DNA of 64,000 nt from an uncultured Microbacterium sp. (GTDB taxonomy: Bacteria; Actinomycetota; Actinomycetes; Actinomycetales; Microbacteriaceae). The notes beneath the pieces were generated by a model, which was not told the origin of the DNA, ran no database searches, and was given only the letters and a program-made list of their open reading frames with translations. The stretch spans positions 1-64,000 of the forward strand of contig NZ_CALTTX010000006.1 of assembly GCF_943912325.1 (NCBI RefSeq). The letters are read 5' to 3'. Numbering within the stretch: position 1 is the stretch's first letter; the number at the start of each line of letters is the position of its first letter. Shown piece after piece: positions 42,416 to 51,763 of this stretch. The position numbers were made by a program, and so were the translations under genes.

Positions 42416-42661
42416 CACGTCGAGGCCACCCAGCAGCTCGATCGCGCCTTCGACCGCCGCCGCGATGCTCGCCTCATCAGAGACATCACCATTCGACGTA
42501 CCGACCGCGCCGAGCCGAGCCGCCGTCTTCTCGGCCAGCTCTGCGTCGATGTCGCTGATGACTACGGATGCGCCGCGCGCAATGGCCAGTTCAACGATCG
42601 CGGCACCAATGCCCTGTCCCGAACCGGTGATGAAGATCCTCTTGCCCTCAAGCGTGGTCAT
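42416..42661 (-). pseudogene. Short-chain dehydrogenase, N-terminal fragment
   Basis: Residues 1-82 are a normal SDR N-terminus (GKRIFITGSGQGIGAAIVELAIARGASVVISDIDAELAEKTAARL...LLGGLDV), with the Rossmann TGxxxGIG as GSGQGIG. After GLDV the expected VNNAG motif is absent; the DNA passes, out of frame, into the PucR fragment. A deletion probably joined two genes. The ATG has AAAGGGACATCTC upstream. Confidence 0.8.
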
Positions 42662-42763
42662 GAGATGTCCCTTTCTGGTCAGCCTCGTTGCCGACAGAAG
42701 TGAACGCTATGGGCGAGGGAAAATGAGTGTTGTCACCGATGTGCCTCACTTCCGCAACTCAGA

Positions 42764-42780
42764 TGGTGCAGTGTGCACCA
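42764..42780. promoter_or_regulatory. Palindrome upstream of the SDR remnant
   Basis: TGGTGCA-GTG-TGCACCA is a perfect 7-3-7 palindrome 100 bp upstream of the SDR start and downstream of tetR. It could be the operator of a regulator such as the adjacent TetR protein. Confidence 0.4.
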
Positions 42781-42896
42781 CATCCGCATCCTCTCGATCC
42801 GGCGACTCGCTGCACGGCGGGCACAACGCTCACAGCGCGCACTCAGCGGAGCCGGTCAGCGATCCTGCGAGGACGCCAGACGGATCCCCTGCGGAG

Positions 42897-43484
42897 CTAC
42901 GAGCGAGCGGCCGCGAGCGCCGCCTCGAGCACATTCGCGAGCGATTCTGAAGCCGCCGCTCGATCGGCCCACAGCCAGACCGCCGCGAGCACCGCGGCGG
43001 CGTAGGCACCCGCTGCCGCCTCGGCCTCCAGCCGAGCGCGCACGGCGTCCAGCCCCATCGCTGTGCCCTCGACGGCGAGGCGGGGCGCGATCGCGCGCTG
43101 CAAGCGACCGAGGCGCAACGAGCGCTCGCGGTCGAGCTCGTCGCCGAGCCCCATGGCTTGGGCGTTCGTGATGGCGAGCGCGAGGGCGTCTGGTGCGAAT
43201 TCGTCGGCAATCGGACGTAACGCGGACTCGACCCCCGAGCGGCCGTCCGCATCGACGAGCCGCGTTTCGGCCGCGACGAGCCGTTCGTCGAGCCCCGACC
43301 ACAACACGTCGGATTTGGAGGCGAAGTAGTTGAAGAAGCTCGAGCGCGACACGCCGGCGCGCTGGGCGATCTCGGCGACCTGGGTGCGGACGAAACCCTG
43401 CTCGAGAAAGAGCTCGCACGCAGCTTCGGCGATCGTCTCGCGCGACGAGACGCGCGGGCGGCCGGCACCCCGTGCATCCGTCAT
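42897..43484 (-). CDS. TetR-family transcriptional regulator
   Basis: The 195-residue protein has a TetR HTH (SSRETIAEAACELFLEQGFVRTQVAEIAQRAGVSRSSFFNYFASKSDVLW) and a helical ligand-binding domain. The ATG at 43484 is preceded by TAGGCT at exactly 6 nt, so it appears leaderless. It stands upstream of the SDR/PucR remnants on the same strand; its target may have been lost. Confidence 0.88.
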   Translation of the reverse strand: MTDARGAGRPRVSSRETIAEAACELFLEQGFVRTQVAEIAQRAGVSRSSFFNYFASKSDVLWSGLDERLVAAETRLVDADGRSGVESALRPIADEFAPDALALAITNAQAMGLGDELDRERSLRLGRLQRAIAPRLAVEGTAMGLDAVRARLEAEAAAGAYAAAVLAAVWLWADRAAASESLANVLEAALAAARS

Positions 43485-43490
43485 TCCCCC

Positions 43491-43496
43491 AGCCTA
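43491..43496 (-). promoter_or_regulatory. -10 element (TAGGCT) of the tetR gene
   Basis: TAGGCT-GGGGGA-ATG: hexamer, 6-nt gap and start codon, no Shine-Dalgarno; the same hexamer and spacing occurs before ftsY. Confidence 0.55.
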
Positions 43497-43578
43497 CGGC
43501 GCCACCCACACGGCCGACGCGGGCGTATTGTTGTACGCAGTCCAGCAACCCGGATCCGCAAAGAACGAGGAGCGTCAC

Positions 43579-44259
43579 ATGCTCGATATTCGCGTCGTGG
43601 GGCTCTCCCCCGACCTGATCCCCTATCGCGACGGCTGGGACCTGCAACGCGAGGTGCATGCGGGGGTTGTCGCGGGAGCGCGCCCCGACGCCCTGCTGCT
43701 GCTCGAGCACGAGGCCGTTTATACCGCGGGCAAGCGCACCGAAGCGCACGAGCGACCGCAAGACGGCACTCCCGTCGTCGACGTCGACCGCGGTGGCAAG
43801 ATCACCTGGCACGGCCCCGGTCAGCTCGTCGGCTACCCCATCGTGCGCTTGCACGACCCGATCGACGTCGTCGCACACGTGCGGCGGATCGAGACGCTGC
43901 TCATCGAGGCGCTCCGTACCTTCGGCGTCGAGGGATACCAGGTCGAGGGCCGAAGTGGCGTCTGGGTGCGCCGGCCGCTGTCCGAAGACAAGGTCGCGGC
44001 GATCGGCGTGCGAGTCGAGCGCGGCGTCACGATGCACGGGTTCGCGGTCAATTGCGACAACTCGCTCGCGGGCTTCCGTCAGATCGTGCCCTGTGGCATC
44101 GCCGACGCGGGCGTCACAACGGTGAGTGAGGTCGCCGGCGCCGAGATCTCGCCCGTCGAGGTCGCCGCGGTCGTGGCATCCGTCTTCCGCCGATCCTTCA
44201 ACGCCGACGACACGGCGTCGAGCAATCTCCTGACGCGAGAGAAGGTGGCACAGTCGTGA
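43579..44259 (+). CDS. lipB: Octanoyltransferase LipB
   Basis: The 226-residue protein transfers octanoyl from acyl carrier protein to lipoyl domains. Motifs are TAGKRTEAHE, RGGKITWHGPGQLVGYPIVRL, KVAAIGVRVERGVTMHGFAVN and IVPCGIADAGVTTVSE with the catalytic Cys. The ATG has GAGGAG upstream. The stop overlaps the lipA start (GTGA). Confidence 0.96.
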   Translation: MLDIRVVGLSPDLIPYRDGWDLQREVHAGVVAGARPDALLLLEHEAVYTAGKRTEAHERPQDGTPVVDVDRGGKITWHGPGQLVGYPIVRLHDPIDVVAHVRRIETLLIEALRTFGVEGYQVEGRSGVWVRRPLSEDKVAAIGVRVERGVTMHGFAVNCDNSLAGFRQIVPCGIADAGVTTVSEVAGAEISPVEVAAVVASVFRRSFNADDTASSNLLTREKVAQS

Positions 44260-45296
44260 GCTGCGGAGCACCTGTCGGAACGGATGCCGACGCGAAGGCT
44301 TCGCCCGAAGGGCGCAAGCTGCTGCGCCTCGAGGTGCGCAACGCCCAGACCCCCATCGAGCGCAAGCCCGAGTGGATCAAGACGCGCGCGAAGCTCGGGC
44401 CCGAGTATCGCGAGCTGCACGCTCTCGTGAAAGACGAGGGCCTGCACACGGTCTGCCAAGAGGCGGGGTGCCCCAACATCTTCGAGTGCTGGGAAGACCG
44501 CGAGGCGACGTTCCTCATCGGCGGCTCCCAGTGCACCCGCCGGTGCGACTTCTGCCAGATCGACACGGGCAAGCCCTCCGCATACGACACCGACGAGCCG
44601 CGGCGCGTCGCCGAGAGCGTCACGCGCATGCGCCTGCGATACGCGACCGTGACGTGCGTTGCGCGCGATGACCTGCCCGACGGCGGCTCGTGGCTCAACG
44701 CCGAGACGGTCAGGCGCATTCACGCGGCGAACCCCGGCACGGGCGTCGAACTTCTCGCGACCGACTTCAACGGCGAGCCGGCCTTGCTGGATGAGATCTT
44801 CGACGCCGCTCCCGAGGTCTTCGCCCACAACGTCGAGACGGTGCCGCGCATCTTCAAGCGCATCCGCCCCGCGTTCCGCTACGAGCGTTCGCTCGGCGTG
44901 CTGACCCGCGCGCACGAGGCCGGCATGATCACGAAGTCGAACCTCATCCTCGGCATGGGCGAAGAGCCCGAAGAGGTCGTGCAGGCGCTCCACGACCTGC
45001 ACGACGCGGGGTGCGACATCATCACGATCACGCAGTACTTGCGCCCCACACCCCGCCACCTGCCGGTCGCGCGGTGGGTCAAGCCGCAGGAGTTCGTCGA
45101 GTTCAAGACGACCGCCGAAGAGATCGGCTTTCTCGGTGTGCTCGCCGGTCCGCTCGTGCGTTCGTCGTATCGCGCGGGGCGGCTGTGGGCGCAATCGATG
45201 CGGGCGAAGGGCCGCCAGATCCCCGAGCACCTCGCACACCTCGCCAAGCAGATCGATCAGGGGGCTCCCGCCGAGCGCTTCGCGCAGGCGGTGTAG
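44256..45296 (+). CDS. lipA: Lipoyl synthase
   Basis: The 346-residue radical-SAM enzyme inserts two sulfurs into octanoyl groups. Auxiliary cluster Cys residues are in VCQEAGCPNIFECW and the radical-SAM triad is CTRRCDFC. The C-terminal RSSYRAGRLW supplies the conserved RSSY Ser ligand. Start GTG at 44256 overlaps the lipB stop, so the pair is coupled. Confidence 0.97.
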   Translation: MSCGAPVGTDADAKASPEGRKLLRLEVRNAQTPIERKPEWIKTRAKLGPEYRELHALVKDEGLHTVCQEAGCPNIFECWEDREATFLIGGSQCTRRCDFCQIDTGKPSAYDTDEPRRVAESVTRMRLRYATVTCVARDDLPDGGSWLNAETVRRIHAANPGTGVELLATDFNGEPALLDEIFDAAPEVFAHNVETVPRIFKRIRPAFRYERSLGVLTRAHEAGMITKSNLILGMGEEPEEVVQALHDLHDAGCDIITITQYLRPTPRHLPVARWVKPQEFVEFKTTAEEIGFLGVLAGPLVRSSYRAGRLWAQSMRAKGRQIPEHLAHLAKQIDQGAPAERFAQAV

Positions 45297-45320
45297 CCCC
45301 AGGCCGACGGCGCGGTCGCG

Positions 45321-46343
45321 TCACAGTTCGCTGCAGAGGTCGTCGATGACGGATGCCGCGGGCACGGCTCGCGCCGAGCGGAAGCCCGTGCCCGCCCAGA
45401 GGTGAACGCGGTTCGCGTCTCCCGAACGCACCGCAGCCTGCCGGAGCGGCCGCGTGAGGTGGTGTACTTCGGGGTAGGCATCCGGCGCGTCGGGATGGGC
45501 ATCGGTGAAGCGCGATCGCAACGCGCGCGCCGAGCGACCCGTGTAGGCGCGCGTCATGACGGTCTCGGTGAACTCGGGCGCCGCGAGGGCCGCCCGGTGC
45601 ACGGGATTCGTGCCCGCCTCGTCGGTTCGTAGAAGTGCGGTGCCGACCGCCACGGCCTCGGCCCCGGCGTGGATGATCTCGAGGACATCGGCCGCGGTTC
45701 CGACCCCACCCGCGCCGATGATCGGCAGGGTCGTGACCGCCCGCACGGCCGCGACGACCGAGCCGGTGGGCACATCGGACACGACTCCGTCGCGCGTGAA
45801 CGTCGCCGAATGTCCACCGGCGCGCGGGCCCTGCACCCAGAGTCCGTCGACGCCCGTCTCGGCCGCAGCGCGCGCCTCGGCTGGTGACGTGACGGAAGCG
45901 AGCACGATCGAACCGACGGCACGCAAGCGACGGACCGCCTCGGCGGACGGCAGGCCGAACGTGAATGAGACGGCCGCCGGCGCGGCTTCGACGACGAGGT
46001 CGAGCTTGTCGTCGAAGGCGTCGTCGTCCCACACGGGCGCGCCGAGTTCGACACCAAGATCACGCGCGTCGCCCGCGATGGCGGCGGCATAGCGGGCTAT
46101 CGCCCCGTCGCGTGCCGCGCGGTCGGCGCCGCTCGGGCGCGACCCCGGAACGAAGAGGTTCACCCCGATGGGCTGGCCCGCCCTGGCGTCACGGATGAGG
46201 TCATCCAAGGCGCTCACCGAGAGGTATCCCGCGGCGACGAACGCGAAAGCGCCGGCCGCCCGCGCGGCGTGGGCAAGCGCGGGGGTGGAGGGGCCGCCCG
46301 CCATCGGCGCGGCGACGATCGGGAGCGGAGCAGGAAGAAGCAT
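45321..46343 (-). CDS. Nitronate monooxygenase-type flavoprotein
   Basis: The 340-residue TIM-barrel protein matches the 2-nitropropane dioxygenase/NMO family: APMAGGPSTPALAHAARAAGAFAFVAAGYLS at the N-terminus, VQGPRAGGH and IGAGGVGTAADVLEIIHAGAEAVAVGTALLRTDEAG (FMN phosphate loop). It probably oxidises propionate 3-nitronate or related nitronates with FMN. It is convergent with lipA. Confidence 0.88.
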   Translation of the reverse strand: MLLPAPLPIVAAPMAGGPSTPALAHAARAAGAFAFVAAGYLSVSALDDLIRDARAGQPIGVNLFVPGSRPSGADRAARDGAIARYAAAIAGDARDLGVELGAPVWDDDAFDDKLDLVVEAAPAAVSFTFGLPSAEAVRRLRAVGSIVLASVTSPAEARAAAETGVDGLWVQGPRAGGHSATFTRDGVVSDVPTGSVVAAVRAVTTLPIIGAGGVGTAADVLEIIHAGAEAVAVGTALLRTDEAGTNPVHRAALAAPEFTETVMTRAYTGRSARALRSRFTDAHPDAPDAYPEVHHLTRPLRQAAVRSGDANRVHLWAGTGFRSARAVPAASVIDDLCSEL

Positions 46344-46363
46344 CCCGCAATCGCGCTCTCGCG

Positions 46364-46864
46364 CTACTCCGCGCTCGTGACCGAAATGACGGTCGCGCCA
46401 CTGTCGAGATTCACGAGCAGCACGTCTTCGGCGTCGTCGGAGTCGAGCGCATACTCGAGCACGGCGAAGGGTTCGCCCGTGCCGAGCTCGTCGGCGAGGA
46501 TCGTGACGCTGACGAGATCGAGCGAGCGAATGATGTCGACGGCGGCGTCGCCCGAAACGTCTACGAGGAGCGATTCGAGCTCGTCGCCCCAGTGCGCCTG
46601 CTGCTGCAGGATGTATTCGGTCACTTCGCTCGTGCGGTCATCGACCTGCGCCAGCATCGCTTCGCGCGCGCGACGGTCAATCTCTTCGAGTGACGACACC
46701 ATCGCCGCGGCGACATCGAGTGAGGCAGACGTGACGTCGTTCTCGTCGGGGGCGGTCAGGTCGATCGTGACCTGCTGGTCGCCGAGTTCGACGTTCTCGG
46801 ACCAGAAGAGCGAGCCGTCGGGGCCCGACTCGAGAAGTCCGAAGAAGTCGTGTTCGATCGCCAT
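46364..46864 (-). CDS. DUF2004 family protein
   Basis: The 166-residue acidic protein (MAIEHDFFGLLESGPDGSLFWSENVELGDQQVTIDLTAPDE) fits DUF2004, a family of unknown function known in Microbacteriaceae. The ATG is preceded by TTACAT at 6 nt, suggesting leaderless translation. Gene is separate from ftsY by 61 nt. Confidence 0.75.
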   Translation of the reverse strand: MAIEHDFFGLLESGPDGSLFWSENVELGDQQVTIDLTAPDENDVTSASLDVAAAMVSSLEEIDRRAREAMLAQVDDRTSEVTEYILQQQAHWGDELESLLVDVSGDAAVDIIRSLDLVSVTILADELGTGEPFAVLEYALDSDDAEDVLLVNLDSGATVISVTSAE

Positions 46865-46870
46865 GTGTTC

Positions 46871-46876
46871 ATGTAA
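46871..46876 (-). promoter_or_regulatory. -10 element (TTACAT) of the DUF2004 gene
   Basis: TTACAT is 6 nt before the ATG at 46864; no ribosome binding site. Confidence 0.4.
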
Positions 46877-46925
46877 TCAGGTGTTCCGGCAACCAGCAAA
46901 GGTCGCCGTCGGCGCGCCGACCGGG

Positions 46926-47798
46926 TTACTCGATGAGCTGCTCGACGAAGGCGTGCGGCGTGAAGCCCGTCAGGTCGCCGATGCCCTCGCCCTGGCCGAG
47001 CAGCTTGACCGGAATGCCCGTGCGCTCTTGCACGGCCAGCACGAACCCGCCCTTCGCGGAGCCATCGAGCTTGGTGATGACAAGGCCCGTGACCCCCGCG
47101 TGCTCGAGGAACGCTTCGGCCTGCATGACACCGTTCTGCCCCGTCGTCGCATCGAGCACGAGCAGCACCTCGCTGATCGGCGCCTGCTTCTCGACGACGC
47201 GGCGGATCTTGCCGAGCTCGTCCATGAGCCCGCCCTTCGTGTGCAATCGCCCGGCCGTGTCGACGAGCACGATCTCAGTTCCCGTGCGTTTGGCGTATTC
47301 GATCGTCTGGAAGGCGACGGATGCCGGGTCTTGCCCTTCGTGCTGAGGTCTGACGATCGCCGCCCCACCGCGCTCGGCCCACGTCGCGAGCTGGTCGACG
47401 GCGGCAGCGCGGAACGTGTCGGCGCCGCCAACGACGACCGAGCGGCCATACCGCTGCAGGAACTTCGCGAACTTGCCGATCGTCGTCGTCTTACCGACGC
47501 CGTTTACCCCGACGACCAGCACGACGGCGGGGCGTTCGGTGAGCCGCAGCGTCGTGTCAAACTTCGCGAAGCGCTCTTCGAGCCCTTCCTTCAACATCCG
47601 TTGCAGGTCGCGGGGGTCGGTCGTGCGGTAGCGGTCGACCTTCTCGCGCAGATCATCGATGATCGCTTCCGTGATCGCGGGGCCGAAGTCCGCCGTGATG
47701 AGCGCGGTTTCGAGGTCGTCCCACGTGTCGTCGTCGATGACCGGTTTGACGAACATGCCGCGCAGGGCGCGACCGAGAGACCACGAGCGTTCCGCCAT
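46926..47798 (-). CDS. ftsY: Signal recognition particle receptor FtsY
   Basis: The 290-residue protein has the SRP-GTPase N and G domains: VVGVNGVGKTTTIGKFAKFL, GADTFRAAAVDQL, VDTAGRLHTKGGLMDELGKI, TKLDGSAKGG and GQGEGIGDLTGF. It has almost no N-terminal acidic A domain, as in many actinobacteria. ATG at 47798 with TAGGCT 6 nt upstream. It lies 35 nt downstream of smc, but this -10 suggests an own start. Confidence 0.96.
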   Translation of the reverse strand: MAERSWSLGRALRGMFVKPVIDDDTWDDLETALITADFGPAITEAIIDDLREKVDRYRTTDPRDLQRMLKEGLEERFAKFDTTLRLTERPAVVLVVGVNGVGKTTTIGKFAKFLQRYGRSVVVGGADTFRAAAVDQLATWAERGGAAIVRPQHEGQDPASVAFQTIEYAKRTGTEIVLVDTAGRLHTKGGLMDELGKIRRVVEKQAPISEVLLVLDATTGQNGVMQAEAFLEHAGVTGLVITKLDGSAKGGFVLAVQERTGIPVKLLGQGEGIGDLTGFTPHAFVEQLIE

Positions 47799-47804
47799 GA
47801 CCCC

Positions 47805-47810
47805 AGCCTA
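47805..47810 (-). promoter_or_regulatory. -10 element (TAGGCT) of ftsY
   Basis: TAGGCT-GGGGTC-ATG: exact 6-nt spacing and no Shine-Dalgarno, in the short smc-ftsY gap. Confidence 0.5.
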
Positions 47811-47833
47811 AACGGGCGCTCCGTTCGGCGGGA

Positions 47834-50800
47834 TCAGACCGCGGCGCGCTCCGCCGCGCGATCGCCGACGCGCTGACCGACGACCGCCGACACACCGTCT
47901 TGCCTCATCGAAACACCGTAGAGCGCATCGGCGATCTCCATCGTGCGCTTCTGGTGCGTGATGACGATGAGCTGCGAGTTCTCGCGGAGGTGCTCGAACA
48001 CCGCGAGCAAGCGCCCGAGGTTCGCATCATCGAGCGCCGCCTCGACCTCGTCGAGGATGTAAAAGGGGCTCGGGCGTGCCTTGAAGATCGCGACGAGCAG
48101 CGCTACGGCCGCCAGCGAGCGCTCGCCACCCGAGAGCAGCGAAAGCCGTTCGATCTTCTTACCGACGGGTCGCACCGAGACCTCGATGCCCGTCGTCAGC
48201 AAGTGCTCGGGATCGGTCAACGAGATCGTGCCCGTGCCGCCCGGGAAGAGCGTCGGGAAGACCTCATCGAACGCGCGACGCGTGTCTTCGAATGCGGCGG
48301 CGAAGATCGCCTGCATGCGCTCGTCGAGCTCCTCGATGATCGTCAGCAGGTCTTTGCGGGTCTGCGTCAGGTCAGCGAGTTGCTCGGTGAGGAACGCGTG
48401 CCGCTGCTCGAGGGCGGCGAACTCCTCGAGCGCGAGCGGATTGATGCGCCCGAGTTGGGCGAGCTTCGCCTCGGCAGATTGCAGGCGGGAACGCTGGTGG
48501 GCACGATCGAACGGGATGCCGGAAGCTTCGGCATCCGCGTCGCGCGAAGGGTCCACGGGAACGAGCTGATCGGGCCCATATTCCGAAACGAGAATATCGG
48601 GCGTGAGCCCCAATTCGGACTCCGCGCGCTCGATGAGCCCCTGCACGTGAAGGCGCTTCTCGTGGATCTGAAGTTCGACCGAATGCACGCTTTGTGTGAG
48701 GCCCGTGAGGCGCTCGCGTAGCTCGGATTCTTCGCGGCGCAGCGCCGTGAGCTCGGCGTTCTGTGCGGCGCGCTGCTCTTCGGCCGCGGCGAGCGCCGCC
48801 CGCGCTTCGGCCGTCGAACGCGCGATGGATTCGAGAACGCGCGGCACCTCGGCGATGACGCTCGCCGCCGCTTCGCGCTGCGCCCGACGAGCGATCGCGC
48901 GGCGCGCAGCCGCCTCTTCGGCCTGCCGCTCGGCCTCGCGCTGGCGCACGAGCCCCGCGACCCGCGCTTCTTGCGCGCGGATCCGCTCGCGCAGCGTCTC
49001 GATATCGAGCCGCGCCCGCATCTCGCCCTCACGAACGCGGTCGAGCTCGTCGAGCAGCCCGTCACGCGCGCTCGCGTCGAGCATGGGTCGCGGCTTCTCG
49101 GCGGCCTGGTCGTACTCGTGTTGCGCGGCACGCGCGATGCGTTCGGCATCCGAGACGGATGCTTCGGCCTGAGCGAGCCCCGCACGCAAGCGCTCACACT
49201 CGGCAACCGCAGCCTCGAAGCGCACCGTCACGCGGTTGACGTGCTCGGCGCGCGCGGCAAGGGCCGCATCGTGCTCGCGGAGGGCGCGCAGCGACTCCTG
49301 CGCGCGCGTGCGAGCGGCTTGTTGGCGAGTGGATGCCTCGCCGTGAGCTTCGCGGAGCGAGTCCACGATGACCCGCACTTCGTCGAGACGCAGGGTCGCG
49401 GCATCCCGCTCGTTCTGCAGCGCCAGACGCGATCCACCCGAGTCGCCGCCCGCGCGGAGCACGGCGTCTGTCACGACATCACCCTCACGCGTCACGATCG
49501 TGAAGATGCCGACGGTTGTTTCCGCGCGCAGCATCGCGGCAGCGGCACGCGCCGCGTCGAGATCCTCGGCGATCACGACGGACGCGAGAATGCGCAACAC
49601 ACCCGGCGGGGCACTCACCACCGTCCTCGCCGCGACGACGCCGTCGGCAGCAGGAAGCACCGACGCCGGCTCCGCCGCGGACGCGTCGGCAATAACGATC
49701 TGCACTCCGCCGAGGCCCGCCTCTCGCGCGTCACGCAGCGCGACGAATGCGGCGTCGTCGTCATCCGCGAGAACGCCCTCGACGAGTCCGTCGAGCACCG
49801 CCGCGATCGCCGCTTCGTACCCGGGAGTGACCGAGATCGCATCGCCGACGAGCCCGCGAAGCCCCGCGGAGCCCCCAGCGAGGAGCTCGACGGCGCCGCC
49901 CGACGACTGCAGTGCGCGCCCGAGTGCGGCGGTCTGTGCCGTGAGCGCCTCGGCCTCGCGTTCGGCAGCGTGCAGCCGCTCACGCAGCCCCGCGAGATCG
50001 GATTCGGCATCCTGCTGCTCCCGCTGCGCGAGGTCGTAGCGCGCTTGGTGGTCATCGAGGTGCGTCGCCGTGTCGGCGGGTTCGAGCCCCGCTTTTGCGC
50101 GCTCCGCGTCGGCGAGGCGTTCTTCGGCCTGCTCGAGCGCGTTCTGCTGGCGCAAAACCGCACCGCGCACCGCCGCGAGCGCCTGCGCCTTGGCGTCCGC
50201 CGTGCCGCGAAGCGCCTGCAGAGCCATGTCGTGCTCGGACACGAGTGCGCTTTGCGCCGCGATGTCGACATCCAGGGCGTCGAGCTCCGCACGAGCCGAC
50301 AGCACGTCGCGCGAGGCTTCAGCCGCAGCATCCTGGGCCTGTCCCAACTCTTCCGCGATGATCGAGATCTCGGCGCGCGCCCGATCGATGTCTTCCGGTG
50401 AGACGCTGACGCCCCCGATACGGTCGTCCTCATCAGCCGCCCCGAGCAGCGAGAGCCGCTGGTTCGCGAGGGTGAACAGCCCCCGCATCCGCTCCTGCAC
50501 CTGTTCGAGCGCGAACGCGACGCGACGGGCGTCGTCGACCGACTCGCCGCCACGCGCCTGATCGAGCAACTCACCGCGCGCGCGCACGTGGTCGAGGCGC
50601 TCTTGCACGACGACGCGCTCGGTCTGCGATTGCGCTTCGCTCTCGGCGTGCGCGGCAAGCGCCTGCCGGAGCGACACGAGCTCGTCCGCGAGCAGCCGCG
50701 CCGTGGCGTCGCGCACGATCGCGGCGATGCCCTGCGCCTCGCGCGCGATGTCGGCCTGCCGCCCGAGGGGCTTGAGCTGGCGTCGCACTTCGCCCGCAAG

Positions 50801-51379
50801 GTCGCTCAAGCGTTGCAGGTTCTGCTCCATCGCGTCGAGCTTGCGCACCGTCTTGTCTTTGCGGCGCCGGTGCTTCAGGATTCCGGCGGCCTCTTCGATG
50901 AAGCCGCGACGATCCTCGGGCGACGCCTGCAGCACCGTGTCTAGGCGCCCCTGGCCGACGATGACGTGCATCTCTCGCCCGAGACCCGAATCCGACAGCA
51001 GCTCCTGCAGGTCGAGCAGCCGGCATCCCTCACCGTTGATCGCGTACTCGCTCTGCCCGTTGCGAAAGAGCGTGCGGCTGATCGTGACCTCGGCGTACTC
51101 GATCGGCAGGGCGCCGTCGGTGTTGTCGATCGTGAGCGTCACTTCGGCGCGGCCGAGCGGCCCTCGCGTCGACGTACCGGCGAAGATGACGTCTTCCATC
51201 TTGCCGCCGCGGAGTGTCTTGGCGCCCTGCTCCCCCATGACCCAGGCAAGCGCGTCGACGACGTTGGACTTGCCCGAACCGTTCGGCCCCACGATGGCGG
51301 TGACGCCGGGTTCGAAGGCAAACGTGGTCGGCTGGGCGAACGACTTGAACCCCTTGAGCGTCAAGCTCTTCAGGTGCAT
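47834..51379 (-). CDS. smc: Chromosome segregation protein SMC
   Basis: The 1181-residue protein has the N-terminal ATPase head with Walker A VGPNGSGKSNVVDALAWVMGEQG, two long coiled coils rich in Ala, Glu and Arg, a hinge (about 500-660, GGSAGLRGLVGDAISVTPGYEAAIAAVLDG), and the C-terminal head with signature LLSGGERSLAAVALLVAI and Walker B PFYILDEVEAALDDAN. It condenses and segregates chromosomes. The ATG at 51379 has AAAGG upstream; the frame to 51565 is not coding. Confidence 0.97.
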   Translation of the reverse strand: MHLKSLTLKGFKSFAQPTTFAFEPGVTAIVGPNGSGKSNVVDALAWVMGEQGAKTLRGGKMEDVIFAGTSTRGPLGRAEVTLTIDNTDGALPIEYAEVTISRTLFRNGQSEYAINGEGCRLLDLQELLSDSGLGREMHVIVGQGRLDTVLQASPEDRRGFIEEAAGILKHRRRKDKTVRKLDAMEQNLQRLSDLAGEVRRQLKPLGRQADIAREAQGIAAIVRDATARLLADELVSLRQALAAHAESEAQSQTERVVVQERLDHVRARGELLDQARGGESVDDARRVAFALEQVQERMRGLFTLANQRLSLLGAADEDDRIGGVSVSPEDIDRARAEISIIAEELGQAQDAAAEASRDVLSARAELDALDVDIAAQSALVSEHDMALQALRGTADAKAQALAAVRGAVLRQQNALEQAEERLADAERAKAGLEPADTATHLDDHQARYDLAQREQQDAESDLAGLRERLHAAEREAEALTAQTAALGRALQSSGGAVELLAGGSAGLRGLVGDAISVTPGYEAAIAAVLDGLVEGVLADDDDAAFVALRDAREAGLGGVQIVIADASAAEPASVLPAADGVVAARTVVSAPPGVLRILASVVIAEDLDAARAAAAMLRAETTVGIFTIVTREGDVVTDAVLRAGGDSGGSRLALQNERDAATLRLDEVRVIVDSLREAHGEASTRQQAARTRAQESLRALREHDAALAARAEHVNRVTVRFEAAVAECERLRAGLAQAEASVSDAERIARAAQHEYDQAAEKPRPMLDASARDGLLDELDRVREGEMRARLDIETLRERIRAQEARVAGLVRQREAERQAEEAAARRAIARRAQREAAASVIAEVPRVLESIARSTAEARAALAAAEEQRAAQNAELTALRREESELRERLTGLTQSVHSVELQIHEKRLHVQGLIERAESELGLTPDILVSEYGPDQLVPVDPSRDADAEASGIPFDRAHQRSRLQSAEAKLAQLGRINPLALEEFAALEQRHAFLTEQLADLTQTRKDLLTIIEELDERMQAIFAAAFEDTRRAFDEVFPTLFPGGTGTISLTDPEHLLTTGIEVSVRPVGKKIERLSLLSGGERSLAAVALLVAIFKARPSPFYILDEVEAALDDANLGRLLAVFEHLRENSQLIVITHQKRTMEIADALYGVSMRQDGVSAVVGQRVGDRAAERAAV

Positions 51380-51525
51380 TCGCGTTGCCTTTCGCCGGTC
51401 TGGTGCGGAATCACGGTACCGGATGCCGGGGGTCGGGCCCGCGCGCATCGCCGCTCTCCGCCTCCTTCTGCCCCTGCTCGAGGTGCCAGCCCCGCCCGGC
51501 GACACGCCGCGACACGCCCGGCATG

Positions 51526-51555
51526 TTGACGAGCCACGCATCCATTCGCTACGGT
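51526..51555 (+). promoter_or_regulatory. Promoter of the leader peptide-GNAT operon
   Basis: TTGACG (51526-51531), an 18-bp spacer and TACGGT (51550-51555) form a good sigma-70-type promoter, 34 nt before the leader ORF start. Confidence 0.65.
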
Positions 51556-51588
51556 CATCAAGCACCCGAGACCGAAAGGAGGTCAGTC

Positions 51589-51684
51589 ATGATGATGTTC
51601 ACTCTCACCACCGCGACCGGCGGCATTGCGCCCCGTCTGCGTGGATTCGTGGCGACCCCCGGCTCGGGATTCCGCGGCTGCTGA
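51589..51684 (+). CDS. Short leader ORF (31 codons)
   Basis: The ORF encodes a 31-residue peptide starting MMMFTLTTATGG and ending in Cys. AAAGGAGG stands 6 nt before the first ATG, the best ribosome site near it. The position, promoter upstream and stem-loop 19 nt after the stop suggest a leader peptide that regulates the operon; a small secreted or modified peptide is the other possibility. No runs of one amino acid codon for classic attenuation are obvious beyond a Thr-rich segment (TLTTAT). Confidence 0.6.
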   Translation: MMMFTLTTATGGIAPRLRGFVATPGSGFRGC

Positions 51685-51703
51685 GGCTGCCGCCGAGCCG
51701 GCG

Positions 51704-51763
51704 CTGACGCCTTCCGCGTCAGGTGCCCGTCGCTGCATCGCGCCGCATTCGCTCGTGCGATGC
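51704..51763 (+). promoter_or_regulatory. Stem-loops in the operon leader
   Basis: Two perfect 7-bp hairpins: CTGACGC-CTTCC-GCGTCAG (51704-51722) and GCATCGC...GCGATGC (51735-51763). The leader continues without an ORF to 51919, Pro/pyrimidine-rich near the end. No T tract follows either hairpin, so they could be RNA structures controlling translation rather than terminators. Confidence 0.5.

Noticed and set aside
47900..51707. Several long plus-strand frames opposite smc
   Set aside because: Low-complexity Arg/Ala-rich translations mirror the smc coding frame and show no domain.
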